Part shown: positions 36,572 through 45,987 of the stretch, in pieces
Layout: each line of letters starts with the position of its first letter
How positions within the stretch are numbered: position 1 is the stretch's first letter
Assembly (NCBI GenBank): GCA_905479325.1
Contig: CAJQLW010000038.1
Coordinates: 1 to 49,756 of the forward strand
Reading direction: 5' to 3'
Length of the DNA: 49,756 nt
DNA from: an uncultured Flavobacteriales bacterium
GTDB lineage: Bacteria; Bacteroidota; Bacteroidia; Flavobacteriales_E; Vicingaceae
The notes under the pieces: model-generated
The model's input: only the letters and a program-made list of their open reading frames with translations
Databases searched by the model: none
What the model was told of the DNA's origin: nothing
Made by a program: the position numbers and the translations under genes

Positions 36572-37648
36572 CTATTCTAGGTCTCGTTTCAGGCGGGTGG
36601 TTGTTTTTCTCGTTTCGTCATTTACATGGTTGTAAACCACTTTTGTAATTGAAGCAATCAATGTCTTTAATTTCTCCAAGTCTTTTCCTTTGGTCATTAC
36701 GCCTAATATGAAAGGTTTTTTAGGGTGATAAACAACAGCAAAATGATGCAATTCGTGAAAATCTTCTCGAATTAACTTGTGGCCATATTTGTGAGCTATT
36801 TCTACGTTTACAGGAATAGCTTGTCGAATGCCGAATCCATAGCCTGATTGTTTTAAAATAGCCAATGCTAATTCTGAGTTGTCGTCATTTAGGTAAGAAG
36901 CATTGTATAAGGTTCTAAAAAAGGAAGAGTATTTTTTAACGGTAATAAAATCTTCTGTATAAACAACTGAGTCAGGAATTTCGAGTCCTAAATCTCTTTG
37001 CACTTTATCCAAGTAGTTTGGATTGATAGAGTTTAGGTAGTCGAGGAGTAAAATGGTGGCTTCGTTATCACTCTCTGAAATCATTATCTCCATTAGCTGA
37101 AAAATAGAATAAGAAATTCCTTTCGCTAAAATGGTGTTGTTGCGTTCAGAAGCTTTTCTTTTAGTATAAATAGCTTCTCGGTTTTCTAAAAATGTAATTT
37201 TTGGAACCATTATCTCAGGCTTTTCTTCCGACATTTTTAACAATGCAATCATAATTGGCACCTTCATTAAGCTTGCGGGCGAGAAGTATTCATTAACATT
37301 GTAAGAGATTTGTTTTGAATTGGTAAGATCTTGAAAAAAGATAGATTCAAGGTATGAATTATCGTACTTATTTAAGTCTGAAACAGTAGTTGCAATCAAC
37401 TCTTCTAAGTTTTTCAATTCCGCTGTATTCTGATTTCTAGAATCTTGAACGACGAGCAAGGGGTTGATGTATAGAAGTTTTTTACTTTCTGCGGGGAGGG
37501 TGGTGGTGCTAGGAGTTTTGCGGTTTGAATTTATCGGAAATAAGCTTCCTACTAAAAACGAAGCAGTAGCGACTAAAGCTAATATTAATAGAAGTTTAAC
37601 TGACCAAAATCGCTGTTTGATATCTGTTTTTATGGCTTTATTTTTCAT
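36572..37648 (-). CDS. Class A beta-lactamase-like serine hydrolase
   Basis: A 358-residue protein with an N-terminal transmembrane anchor (LLLILALVATASFLVGSLF, residues 19-37). The catalytic motifs are SPASLMK (SxxK near 124), SDN in MISESDNEATILLL near 192, and KYGHK in place of KTG near 286. The fold is that of class A beta-lactamases and D,D-peptidase-like proteins. The Gly-containing third motif lacks the usual Thr/Ser, so true beta-lactamase activity is uncertain; a cell-wall or unknown hydrolase role is possible. It is convergent with the HMG-CoA lyase gene. Confidence 0.82.
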   Translation of the reverse strand: MKNKAIKTDIKQRFWSVKLLLILALVATASFLVGSLFPINSNRKTPSTTTLPAESKKLLYINPLLVVQDSRNQNTAELKNLEELIATTVSDLNKYDNSYLESIFFQDLTNSKQISYNVNEYFSPASLMKVPIMIALLKMSEEKPEIMVPKITFLENREAIYTKRKASERNNTILAKGISYSIFQLMEIMISESDNEATILLLDYLNSINPNYLDKVQRDLGLEIPDSVVYTEDFITVKKYSSFFRTLYNASYLNDDNSELALAILKQSGYGFGIRQAIPVNVEIAHKYGHKLIREDFHELHHFAVVYHPKKPFILGVMTKGKDLEKLKTLIASITKVVYNHVNDETRKTTTRLKRDLE

Positions 37649-37820
37649 TCATTTGATCCCTCAATTTTTTACGAAAATTAGAAATTATTTTTGACCTGAA
37701 ATACCATTTTTTGAGCATCAAGAAAAATGATGTTTTGGTTGCTAGTTTGTTTTTGTAAAGTCTAAAGATGAGTGTTGATAAGATATATTTTAACATTTAT
37801 TTACAGTTGTAGCTTTCTGT

Positions 37821-37828
37821 TATTTTTG
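37821..37828 (+). promoter_or_regulatory. -7 box TATTTTTG
   Basis: This matches the Bacteroidota TAnnTTTG element and lies 20 bases before the lipoprotein ATG at 37849. A convincing -33 element was not found. Confidence 0.5.
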
Positions 37829-37848
37829 CACGAATTAAATTGTATAAC

Positions 37849-38052
37849 ATGAAAAAAGTAATGATTACCCTTTCTTTTGCATCAATGCTGTTGATGGCTT
37901 GTGGTGGAGAAAAAACACCAACTACAGAAACCGATGAAATGGTGGAAGAAGCAACTGTAGTTGTAGATTCTGTAGCAGTTGAAATGCATGAAGCAGCAGA
38001 AGAAATTGAAAAGTCGGCTAACGAATTAGACGAAGTAATAAACGATTTATAA
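37849..38052 (+). CDS. Small acidic lipoprotein
   Basis: A 67-residue protein, taken from the ATG at 37849 and not the TTG at 37840, with lipobox LLMAC (Cys17 or 18). The short mature part is Glu/Thr/Val-rich and predicted helical (AEEIEKSANELDEVINDL). It lies 8 bases before the next gene on the same strand, so they form a small operon of helical envelope proteins. The function is unknown. Confidence 0.75.
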   Translation: MKKVMITLSFASMLLMACGGEKTPTTETDEMVEEATVVVDSVAVEMHEAAEEIEKSANELDEVINDL

Positions 38053-38060
38053 AGAATAAG

Positions 38061-38651
38061 ATGAAAAAAAATATACTTATGATGCTTGTTGCATTGTTAA
38101 CAATAGGCACTACTGGATTTGCTCAAGGTAAGTTGAATAAATTAAAAGAAAAAGCGGGAGAAGAAAACGTAAAGAAAGCTGACGAAGTTGTTAAGAAGGA
38201 AGGCGAAAAAATCATGGAGAAAGGCAAAGAAAAGGCCGACAAAGTGATGGGCAATAAGGAAGCTGCTCATGAAAATGCTGCTGCTAAAAAAGCTGAGGGT
38301 GAAGCAAAAGCGAATGAAGCAAAGGCTGAGGGTGAAACAATGATGGAAGATGCTGAAGGCGAAATGGAAAAGGCTGAAGAAGTTGCAGATGAAAAGGAAG
38401 AGGATGTTTCTACTTACAAAACAGAAGAAGAGGCCGCTAAATTAGAAGAAGCGACAGCAAAAGGAGATCAAAAGCTAGCTACAGCGATGGAAAAAATCAA
38501 TGCTGCTAAAACTCAGTTAGACGCAGACAAGGCGAGTGGAGCAATTGATGAAGCTGCTTATTTGTTAAAGTCTGATAAAATTGCTGCAGCAATGGAAAAA
38601 GTTGAGGCTTTAAAGGCAAAATTAGATGCTGCAAAAATGTTGAAAAAGTAG
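38061..38651 (+). CDS. Exported Ala/Glu/Lys-rich helical protein (LEA-like)
   Basis: A 196-residue protein with a signal peptide ending TTGFAQ (residue 21). The mature part is almost wholly Ala, Glu and Lys in repeated words (KAEGEAKANEAKAEGE, ATAKGDQKLATAMEKI). It should form long amphipathic, possibly coiled-coil, helices and resembles LEA-type or apolipoprotein-like stress proteins. The resemblance is compositional, so homology is not claimed. A strong terminator follows. Confidence 0.75.
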   Translation: MKKNILMMLVALLTIGTTGFAQGKLNKLKEKAGEENVKKADEVVKKEGEKIMEKGKEKADKVMGNKEAAHENAAAKKAEGEAKANEAKAEGETMMEDAEGEMEKAEEVADEKEEDVSTYKTEEEAAKLEEATAKGDQKLATAMEKINAAKTQLDADKASGAIDEAAYLLKSDKIAAAMEKVEALKAKLDAAKMLKK

Positions 38652-38672
38652 ATTCTACTTCATTAGTAAAAG

Positions 38673-38721
38673 ATAAAAGCCACAATTTCTATGATTTATT
38701 TCATAGCAGTGTGGCTTTTAT
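38673..38721. terminator. Bidirectional terminator, nested hairpin
   Basis: Outer arms ATAAAAGCCACA and TGTGGCTTTTAT are perfect over 12 bp. Inside lies a second perfect stem CTATGA-TTTATT-TCATAG. It sits between the convergent helical-protein gene and the PAP2 gene and can serve both. Confidence 0.85.
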
Positions 38722-38744
38722 TATGTCTTATTTCTAATAGAAGG

Positions 38745-39701
38745 TTAAATTTTGTAACTCAAAAAATTAACTCGTTTTAAAATGGTAACAGCTCCTCTAA
38801 AGATGAAAAAGGTGAAAAGAGTTATCAGAAATAGTTGAAGAAATTGATTATCACCAAAATCAAAATTTGAGCTAAAATAATAGGTCAGAAAAACAAGTCC
38901 AATCATAAAAGTAGCTGAGCTAATTCGTTTGATGGTATTTCGGCTAAAAATCAAAGTGTTACCGTGTAAAATAATCAATGTGGCAGCAAGGTTTAAACCA
39001 AGTAAGCTACCGAGTAGCCAAACTTCAACGTGCTTCACAAAAGGCGTCATTAAAATAGGAAGCCAGAGAATGGTTAGACTTTTAAAGTCTGCGCTTAGTT
39101 GTGTAAAAAAGCGAGACCTAATGACAAGGATTCCCAATAAGCCGAGCACCAGCATTCCTAATGTTAAGCCTCCTACCACATCGGCTAGAAAATGGTGCGC
39201 CAAGTAAATTCTCGATAACATCGTGAGTACGGTAATGGAAATTCCTAAAGCTAAAATCCAACGTTTGCGAAATAGAAAAAACATTCCCAACCATAACGCA
39301 ACTTGCAAAGAAGTATGACCTGAAGGGAAGCCATAATTAACTTCCTGATCGGTTCTTGTTGTTCCCAAAACTTCTTCACTCAATAAATCGGTGAAGTTGT
39401 CAGGTAATAGGGGTTTTAAGTGGTGATTTACTTTGTTGTAATCGTCGGAAATAAGGGTTGTATCCACATCCACAGGACGAGGGTAGTCTATTGTTTTTTT
39501 GGCAATAAATGTGAGCATTGCTTTCCAAGCTACGATGTTTACCAGTACAATTCCTTTTCTAAAGTTCAGCGCAAACGTAATTACTAGAATAAATGCTAGC
39601 ACGAAAGGCACGGCACCTAGCGCCGAAATAAATTCCATGAAGAATTTCAACCAAGGGGAATCAAATTGTTGCAAGAAGTGATTTAAATCAGTGTTAAACA
39701 T
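38745..39701 (-). CDS. PAP2-family membrane phosphatase
   Basis: A 318-residue inner-membrane protein with about eight helices. The three PAP2 motifs are present: KKTIDYPRPVD (near 90), FPSGHTSLQ (near 128) and SRIYLAHHFLADV (near 165). Homologues remove phosphate from phosphatidic acid, undecaprenyl diphosphate or related lipids. The long C-terminal extension of extra helices is common in Bacteroidota members. It lies 2 bases after the UbiA gene, so they are co-transcribed. The substrate is not determinable. Confidence 0.87.
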   Translation of the reverse strand: MFNTDLNHFLQQFDSPWLKFFMEFISALGAVPFVLAFILVITFALNFRKGIVLVNIVAWKAMLTFIAKKTIDYPRPVDVDTTLISDDYNKVNHHLKPLLPDNFTDLLSEEVLGTTRTDQEVNYGFPSGHTSLQVALWLGMFFLFRKRWILALGISITVLTMLSRIYLAHHFLADVVGGLTLGMLVLGLLGILVIRSRFFTQLSADFKSLTILWLPILMTPFVKHVEVWLLGSLLGLNLAATLIILHGNTLIFSRNTIKRISSATFMIGLVFLTYYFSSNFDFGDNQFLQLFLITLFTFFIFRGAVTILKRVNFLSYKI

Positions 39702-39703
39702 TG

Positions 39704-40555
39704 CTATAGATAAAAGCTCAAGATAACAAAAAATGAAAAAACAAGGCTTGCAATACCGTTAGTTGTGAAAAAAGCAAGGTTAACTTTTGACAAATCGTTT
39801 GGTTTTACCAGCAGATGTTGATACACTAATAAAGCGATAAAAATGAATGTGCCAATCCAGAAAAGAATTCCCGCACTTGCTTGGTAGGCTGCTGAAAGTA
39901 AATACCCTGCTGTGATTGTATGAAAAAGAATGGAAAGGTTAAGAGTTGCTCTCTTCCCGATTTTTGCAGGAATTGAATTTAATCCCATTTCCTTGTCAAA
40001 CTCTTCATCTTGCAAGGAGTAAATCATGTCGAAACCGGCAACCCAGAATAAAACTGCGAATGAAAAGTAGAGTGGAAGCCAAGCAAAAGAGCCCGTTACG
40101 GCTAAATATGCTCCAATGGGTGCAAGCGAAAGCCCAATGCCAAGTATTAAGTGGCAAAGCGCTGTAAAACGTTTGGTTAGACTGTAGCCTAATATTACAA
40201 GCAGTGCAACTGGTGAAAGGTAAAAGCAAATTTCGTTTATAAAATAAGTGGTTGTTACAAAGAGTATAGAGTTGACAATCACAAAGATTAATGCTGATTT
40301 AGCGTTGATGCTCCCGTTTGGTATTTCACGAACTTTTGCAGTTCGCTCATTCGCTAAATCTATATCTCGATCAATGTATCTGTTAAACGCCATGGCTGCG
40401 CTTCGAGCTAAAACCATACATAAAACTACTTTTAACAGTAGAATGGCATCAAAACTATAGGTGGAGTACTCAATGGCTAAGAAGTATCCAATCAGTGCAA
40501 ATGGTAAGGCAAAAATCGTGTGACTGAATTTTATGAGGGATAGGTAATTCTTCAA
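39704..40555 (-). CDS. UbiA-family prenyltransferase
   Basis: A 283-residue integral membrane protein with the two aspartate motifs of the superfamily: NRYIDRDIDLANERTAKR-like at NRYIDRDIDLANERTAK (residues 58-74) and DMIYSLQDEEFDKEMG near 180. It resembles 4-hydroxybenzoate polyprenyltransferase (UbiA). As Bacteroidota mostly use menaquinone made by MenA, this copy may instead act in another aromatic prenylation route, for instance futalosine-type menaquinone synthesis where UbiA-like MqnP works (inference). Confidence 0.85.
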   Translation of the reverse strand: MKNYLSLIKFSHTIFALPFALIGYFLAIEYSTYSFDAILLLKVVLCMVLARSAAMAFNRYIDRDIDLANERTAKVREIPNGSINAKSALIFVIVNSILFVTTTYFINEICFYLSPVALLVILGYSLTKRFTALCHLILGIGLSLAPIGAYLAVTGSFAWLPLYFSFAVLFWVAGFDMIYSLQDEEFDKEMGLNSIPAKIGKRATLNLSILFHTITAGYLLSAAYQASAGILFWIGTFIFIALLVYQHLLVKPNDLSKVNLAFFTTNGIASLVFSFFVILSFYL

Positions 40556-40635
40556 TTATGGGGTAACTTTTTGGTGAATCAATTTAATTCTAATAACAAA
40601 CAAATGTAAAGCAAGGTTTCTGAATTGGCTGAATA

Positions 40636-40671
40636 AAAAATGTCGAACAAGTTTCCTCATTCGACATTTTT
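40636..40671. terminator. Terminator of lpdA, likely bidirectional
   Basis: Perfect 12-bp arms AAAAATGTCGAA and TTCGACATTTTT around a 12-base loop, 20 bases after the lpdA stop. The T tract on the minus strand fits an intrinsic terminator for lpdA. Confidence 0.85.
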
Positions 40672-40690
40672 CATTTTTTGATTCTACATT

Positions 40691-42079
40691 CTATAGGTGA
40701 ATCACTTCTCCATAAGCTTCTGCAGTAGCTTCCATTACTGCTTCACTCATGGTTGGGTGAGGGTGAACTGCTTTTAACATTTCATGACCTGTGGTTTCTA
40801 ATTTTCTTGCAACAACAATCTCAGCGATCATTTCAGTAACGTTAGCTCCAATCATATGTGCCCCTAGAAGCTCACCGTATTTGGCATCGTAAATTACTTT
40901 CACAAAACCATCTTTGTGACCTGCAGCACTGGCTTTACCCGATGCAGAGAAAGGAAACTTTCCAACTTTCAATTCGTAACCCGCATCTTTAGCCGCTTTT
41001 TCAGTCATACCAACAGATGCAATTTCTGGAGAACAATAGGTACAACCTGGTATGTTTCCATAATCCAATGGCTGAACATGCTCACCTTTGATCTTTTCAA
41101 CGCAAATAATTCCTTCAGCAGAAGCAACATGCGCCAACGCTTGACCAGGAACACAATCGCCAATGGCGTAATATCCATCAATGTTGGTTTTGTAATAATC
41201 ATTCACCATGATCTTTCCCTTGTCGGTAGCAATACCAACATCTTCCAATCCAATATTTTCAATGTTTGCAACAACGCCAACGGCAGATAAAACGATGTCA
41301 GCTTCAATAACTTCTTCGCCTTTTTTAGACTTTACTGTTACTTTGCAGCCTGTTCCTGAAGTATCAACTTTGGTTACTTCAGATTCTAGCTTAATCTTAA
41401 TTCCGTTTTTCTTGAACGTTCTAGCCAATTGCTTAGAAACATCCTCGTCTTCTACAGGAACAACATTTGCAGCATATTCAACAATCGTTACATCAACTCC
41501 CATTGCGTTGTAGAAATAGGCAAACTCAACTCCAATAGCACCTGAACCAACAACTACCATCGATTTTGGCATTTTGTCTAAGGTCATTGCTTCACGGTAG
41601 CCAATAATTTTCTTTCCGTCTTGAGGTAGGTTCGGTAATACTCTAGATCTGCCACCAGTGGCAATTATAATGTGCTTTCCATTCACCGTTTTGGTAGAAC
41701 CATCTTCCATTTTTACTTCAACCTTTTTTCCAGGTTTTAAAGTACCAGTTCCCATAATAACCTCAATCTTGTTCTTTTTCATCAAGAATTGAACACCATT
41801 ACTCATTCCGTTGGCAACACTTCTACTTCTTTTAATTACATCAGTAAAGTTAGCTTTGCTATCTTTTACCTCAATTCCGTAATCTGCGGCATGTTGAATG
41901 TATTCAAATACGTTAGCACTTTTTAATAACGCTTTTGTTGGGATACAACCCCAGTTTAAACAAACACCACCCAATGATTCTTTTTCAATAACCGCAGTCT
42001 TAAACCCTAGCTGAGCAGCTCTAATTGCAGTAACATAACCACCAGGTCCGCTTCCTAATACAACAACATCAAAATCCAT
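40691..42079 (-). CDS. lpdA: Dihydrolipoyl dehydrogenase (E3)
   Basis: A 462-residue FAD flavoprotein, the shared E3 subunit of pyruvate, 2-oxoglutarate or branched-chain dehydrogenase complexes. The FAD-binding GSGPGGYVTAIRAAQ, redox disulfide GGVCLNWGCIPTK (Cys40, Cys45), NAD site GSGAIGVEFAYFYNAMG, FAD site YAIGDCV and the C-terminal HPHPTMSEAVME with the catalytic His-Glu pair are all in place. It is monocistronic, with its own promoter and terminator. Confidence 0.97.
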   Translation of the reverse strand: MDFDVVVLGSGPGGYVTAIRAAQLGFKTAVIEKESLGGVCLNWGCIPTKALLKSANVFEYIQHAADYGIEVKDSKANFTDVIKRSRSVANGMSNGVQFLMKKNKIEVIMGTGTLKPGKKVEVKMEDGSTKTVNGKHIIIATGGRSRVLPNLPQDGKKIIGYREAMTLDKMPKSMVVVGSGAIGVEFAYFYNAMGVDVTIVEYAANVVPVEDEDVSKQLARTFKKNGIKIKLESEVTKVDTSGTGCKVTVKSKKGEEVIEADIVLSAVGVVANIENIGLEDVGIATDKGKIMVNDYYKTNIDGYYAIGDCVPGQALAHVASAEGIICVEKIKGEHVQPLDYGNIPGCTYCSPEIASVGMTEKAAKDAGYELKVGKFPFSASGKASAAGHKDGFVKVIYDAKYGELLGAHMIGANVTEMIAEIVVARKLETTGHEMLKAVHPHPTMSEAVMEATAEAYGEVIHL

Positions 42080-42396
42080 ATATCTTTATTTTATTGAATA
42101 CAATTTTTCAGTCGCAAAGTTAGTAAAAACCTGAAAAAATTACTTGCTAAAACGTAGAAGGTTACATTGACGCTGAAAGTTCTCTGAAAAATGCTTGTTT
42201 TTATCCTTAGCATTAAGATTATCGTATTGACAATGAATCTATAATAAGAGCCGGCATTTCGTTATATTAGAAGTTAAATTAATGTAGTAAATAGTAGTGG
42301 AATTCGGATAATTACGTTAAAAATAGAAATACATTTGCTGCTGATTAAGAATCTAGGAAAAGAATAATATACAAGAAATAATAAATTGATTTTAAA
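42080..42396. other. Divergent intergenic region between lpdA and the gabT remnant
   Basis: A stretch of 317 bases without a gene. It holds the lpdA promoter (-7 box TAACTTTG on the minus strand, plus coordinates 42116-42123, 36 bases before the ATG). A long AT-rich leader precedes the aminotransferase remnant. No hairpin or repeat of note was seen in the remainder. Confidence 0.5.
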
Positions 42397-42657
42397 ATGA
42401 GTAAGTCAAATAGTGAATTGCTTTTAGAGCGTAGAAAAAACGCAGTTGCTAATGGAGTAGGAATATTTAATACGGCAACTGTTCAATCGGCCAAAGGTGC
42501 TACAATTATTGATGTAGACGGTAGGGAGTTAATTGATTTTACAGGAGGCATTGGTGTAATTAATGCAGGGCATTGTCCGCAGCCTGTGGTTGATGCGATC
42601 ATTGATCAGGCTCAAAAATACATTCACACTTGGTCCATGACTTCTGTAAACATATAA
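42397..42657 (+). pseudogene. gabT: N-terminal remnant of a 4-aminobutyrate aminotransferase-type gene
   Basis: The first 78 or so residues read as the N-terminus of a class III aminotransferase of the GabT type (RRKNAVANGVGIFNTATVQ; IDVDGRELIDFTGGIGVINA; GHCPQPVVDAIIDQAQKYIH). Intact enzymes have about 420-440 residues and carry the PLP lysine near 270. Here the similarity ends at about KYIHT (42629) and 8 foreign codons lead to a stop. The rest of the gene is absent from the window. It is an inactive fragment that still has its own upstream region. Confidence 0.85.
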
Positions 42658-43424
42658 TTGTAATAATCTGTAAAGAAGTAATAAAATGATTGACTCCCGA
42701 GACTGTTTTTTTCAATGAGATTGGGCTCTTTTAAAAAGGAGAAATACGATGGTGGAATAGTTAGGTTGAATGAATCTGGGTTTATCTTACACTTGATTGG
42801 TTTGAGCCATCGATATTTCATAAAGTTTGCCATGCTGCTGTACTTTCGATGAGAGATACTCCACGATTTGAATTCATTACCTGCTTTGCTTTCTTCTAAA
42901 AAAGCATCGACGGCAGAATTAACTACATTGTTATTTTCAGCAATATATGTTTGATATTCTTCTATCGATAGGGTACACCTCAAACTATTTTGAATGTCAT
43001 AGTCGTCTCCAAAAGAATTTATTAATTTGAAGTAGCTATTTAAGTTTGTGTTGAACTCGGCGTGATTTCCGGTAAAAGTTGTTTGAGCTATTGAACTGTG
43101 AATGTCAAAGTGCTGACTATCTCCGGGAGCAACGTAAAAACTATATAGATTTTCCCCAAATATCAGCATTCCCGTTTGTGAAAAGGGACGGGTAACTTGA
43201 AAGCTGAAGTTTCCGGTAGAATCTATATGGATAATTGAGTTAACTCTAACTTCTAATAAATCATCAAAAATAACTTCTGCCATCTCACCATCTCGTTGCA
43301 TGTTATAATCTGAAATATTGCCAGTTATAATTGATCGTTGCATGGCTTCCTGTGCTTTAGCTTCAGAAAGGAGTAGAAGTTTTGCGCAGAGAAGTAAATA
43401 AAGTAGTTTGTTTTTCAAGGGCAA
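42624..43424 (-). pseudogene. Exported TlpA-like protein, C-terminally truncated
   Basis: A 266-residue reading frame with a signal peptide (LLCAKLLLLSEAKAQ). The mature part resembles the N-terminal, DUF4369-like region of Bacteroidota thioredoxin-family (TlpA/ResA) proteins: IITGNISDYNMQRDG near the start and FSFQVTRPFSQTGMLIF. Those proteins continue with a helical linker and a thioredoxin domain with CxxC to about 430-480 residues. Here the frame ends in MDQV at exactly the point where the gabT remnant ends, and no CxxC domain is present. Truncation by the same rearrangement is the simplest reading; the family assignment is moderately sure. Confidence 0.6.
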
Positions 43425-43662
43425 TTATTTTTAACATAAACTAATTTCAAATAGCATGAATGCTATTTTAGAATCTAATGTAAGTAAAAAATACCTTCTC
43501 CCTACAACTAATTGGACTCATGTAATTTTCTGCTTTTTGAATTTTGCAAGAACAATCATATCAGTTTTTTATAATTCTGTTTGCTGACGGTATTTTTCGT
43601 TATTAAGTTCTCCTTTTGAGTCAATCTCTCCACCTCAATTTTAATTAATTTTACTCGGAATT

Positions 43663-45984
43663 ATGAAAGTTTGCATTGCCGAAAAACCAAGTGTAGCCCG
43701 AGAAATTGCCTCTGTATTGGGTGCGAACAATCGGCACGACGGATATTTTGAGGGCAATGGCTACGTGGTTACCTATACCTTTGGTCACCTGTGTACTTTA
43801 CTTGAGCCGAACGACTACAAAGAACATTGGAAAAGTTGGAACTTGAACTACCTTCCGATGTTACCAGAAAAGTTTAAAACCAAAGTAGTTGACAATCCCG
43901 GCATAAAAAAGCAGTTCGACATTGTAAAAAAACTGTTCGATGATGCTGAATTGGTGATTAACTGTGGTGATGCTGGTCAAGAAGGAGAGCTCATTCAGCG
44001 TTGGGTAATTGATCAAGCTGAATACAAAGGAGAAGTAAAACGGCTGTGGATTTCATCTTTAACCACGGAAGCCATTAAAGAGGGATTTGAAAAATTACAA
44101 CCTGCAAGCAAGTACGATAATTTGTATTACGCAGGGTTTTCTAGGGCCATAGGCGATTGGTTGTTGGGAATGAACGCTACTCGATTGTACACAGTGAAAC
44201 ATGGCGGTTACAAACAAGTTCTTTCCATAGGAAGGGTGCAAACGCCAACACTTGCCATGATTGTTCAGCGGTTTAAGGACATTCAAAACTTTGAGCCAAA
44301 ACCATATTGGGAGTTACAAACGATTTATCGCGATACAGTTTTTTCTTATGAAGAAGGGAAATTTCTAAAGAAAAAAGAAGGAGAGGCATTTGCTAATTTA
44401 GTGAAGGAGCACGAATTTGAAGTGGTTTCAATTGTAAAGAAAAAGGGAAAGGAATATGCGCCTAAACTTTTCGACCTAACAGGGCTACAGGTGTATTGCA
44501 ACAATAAGTTCGCCTTTTCAGCAGATGAAACCTTAAAAATAGCACAGAAACTTTACGAGCAGAAGTTAATTACTTACCCAAGAGTTGATACTACTTTTTT
44601 ACCCAACGATGTATATCCAAAAGTGGCGGGCATATTAGGTCAATTGTCAAACTACCAACACTTAACTCAGCCTATTTTAGGAAAGAAAATTAAAAAATCG
44701 ACAAAGGTATTTAACGATAAAAAGGTAACCGATCACCATGCGATTATACCAACAGGAATGCAATCGAGTTTGAACAACAACGAGCAAAAGGTATACGATG
44801 TAATTACCAAACGCTTTATAGCCGTTTTTTACGATGATTGTTCGGTAGCCAATACCACTGTTTTGGGAAAGGTCGAAAAAGTTCCTTTTAAAACTACTGG
44901 AAAAGAAATTTTAGAGAAAGGGTGGAAGGTTGTTTTTGAAAAAGTAGAAGCTACAGGCTCCAAAGATGAAAAAGAGCAAGATTCGTTGCCAAGTTTTAAG
45001 AAAGGCGAGAAAGGGCCGCATGAACCAACTTTTATAGAAAAGGAAACCAAAGCGCCCAAACAATACACCGAAGCTACCTTGCTGCGCGGAATGGAAACTG
45101 CAGGAAAGCAGGTAGACGATGAAAAAATGCGCGAATTGATGAAGGAAAATGGCATTGGAAGACCTTCAACGCGTGCAAATATTATAGAAACACTGTTTAG
45201 AAGAAAATACATCGAACGCAACAAAAAACAGATCTTACCTACGGAAACAGGCGTTCAACTGATTGATAAAATTCAAAATAAACTACTTACTTCTGCAGAG
45301 CTTACCGGACAATGGGAGAAGCAGTTAAAAGAAATAGAGAAAGGAAAATTTCATGCGAGTTCTTTCGTGAAGAACATGAAAAACATGGTAGACCATTTGG
45401 TGTATGAAGTTCGAATGGAGTCGAGTTACACGCCTAAAATTTCAGCTATAAGCGAGCAAGAAACTTCTAAAAAAGCAAAACTCAAAGCTGAGGCAGGAAT
45501 AGTTGGCCAAGCGTGCCCCAAATGCAAACAAGGGCAGTTACTAAAAGGCAAAACAAGTTACGGTTGCGGTGCTTACAAATCGGGTTGTCGTTTTTTACTT
45601 CCTTTTTCGTTTGAGGGAAAGAAGATTTCCGAAAAGCAATACTTACGCTTGTTGCAAAAAGGCTGTACGGTAAATCTAAAAGGGTTTAATTCTGCGCAAG
45701 GAGCGAAAGAAGGGCTGATTCGTTTTAATGATGATTTTGAATTGCTGTTGGAAGAAAAACCAAAAGTCGCCGCACCTTCGAAAAAGGCTAAAAATCCAAC
45801 CAGTTTAGAATGTCCGCTATGCAAGAAAGGTACTGTGATTAAAGGAAAAACAGCGTACGGTTGCAGTGAGTACAAAAATGGCTGTGACTTTCGCTACAGC
45901 TTCGATGCCATTCGAGAGAATGCCAATAAGAAACCGCTAACGGCTGAATTGGTTAGTACTTTATTGAAGGAGAGTGTATGTTGA
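43663..45984 (+). CDS. topB: DNA topoisomerase III (type IA)
   Basis: A 773-residue type IA topoisomerase that relaxes negative supercoils and decatenates DNA. A Toprim domain opens the protein (KVCIAEKPSVAREIASVLG; NCGDAGQEGELIQRW). The active-site segment LITYPRVDTTFLP places the catalytic Tyr near residue 305, and GIGRPSTRANIIETL follows near 500. The C-terminus carries two zinc-ribbon-like topo C4 repeats, CPKCKQGQLLKGKTSYGCG and CPLCKKGTVIKGKTAYGC. The length is normal. It ends 3 bases from the convergent next gene. Confidence 0.96.
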   Translation: MKVCIAEKPSVAREIASVLGANNRHDGYFEGNGYVVTYTFGHLCTLLEPNDYKEHWKSWNLNYLPMLPEKFKTKVVDNPGIKKQFDIVKKLFDDAELVINCGDAGQEGELIQRWVIDQAEYKGEVKRLWISSLTTEAIKEGFEKLQPASKYDNLYYAGFSRAIGDWLLGMNATRLYTVKHGGYKQVLSIGRVQTPTLAMIVQRFKDIQNFEPKPYWELQTIYRDTVFSYEEGKFLKKKEGEAFANLVKEHEFEVVSIVKKKGKEYAPKLFDLTGLQVYCNNKFAFSADETLKIAQKLYEQKLITYPRVDTTFLPNDVYPKVAGILGQLSNYQHLTQPILGKKIKKSTKVFNDKKVTDHHAIIPTGMQSSLNNNEQKVYDVITKRFIAVFYDDCSVANTTVLGKVEKVPFKTTGKEILEKGWKVVFEKVEATGSKDEKEQDSLPSFKKGEKGPHEPTFIEKETKAPKQYTEATLLRGMETAGKQVDDEKMRELMKENGIGRPSTRANIIETLFRRKYIERNKKQILPTETGVQLIDKIQNKLLTSAELTGQWEKQLKEIEKGKFHASSFVKNMKNMVDHLVYEVRMESSYTPKISAISEQETSKKAKLKAEAGIVGQACPKCKQGQLLKGKTSYGCGAYKSGCRFLLPFSFEGKKISEKQYLRLLQKGCTVNLKGFNSAQGAKEGLIRFNDDFELLLEEKPKVAAPSKKAKNPTSLECPLCKKGTVIKGKTAYGCSEYKNGCDFRYSFDAIRENANKKPLTAELVSTLLKESVC

Positions 45985-45987
45985 TGA

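Noticed and set aside
36572-37648. Antibiotic-resistance beta-lactamase
   Set aside because: The third motif is KYG instead of KTG/KSG and the protein is membrane-anchored; resistance function cannot be claimed.
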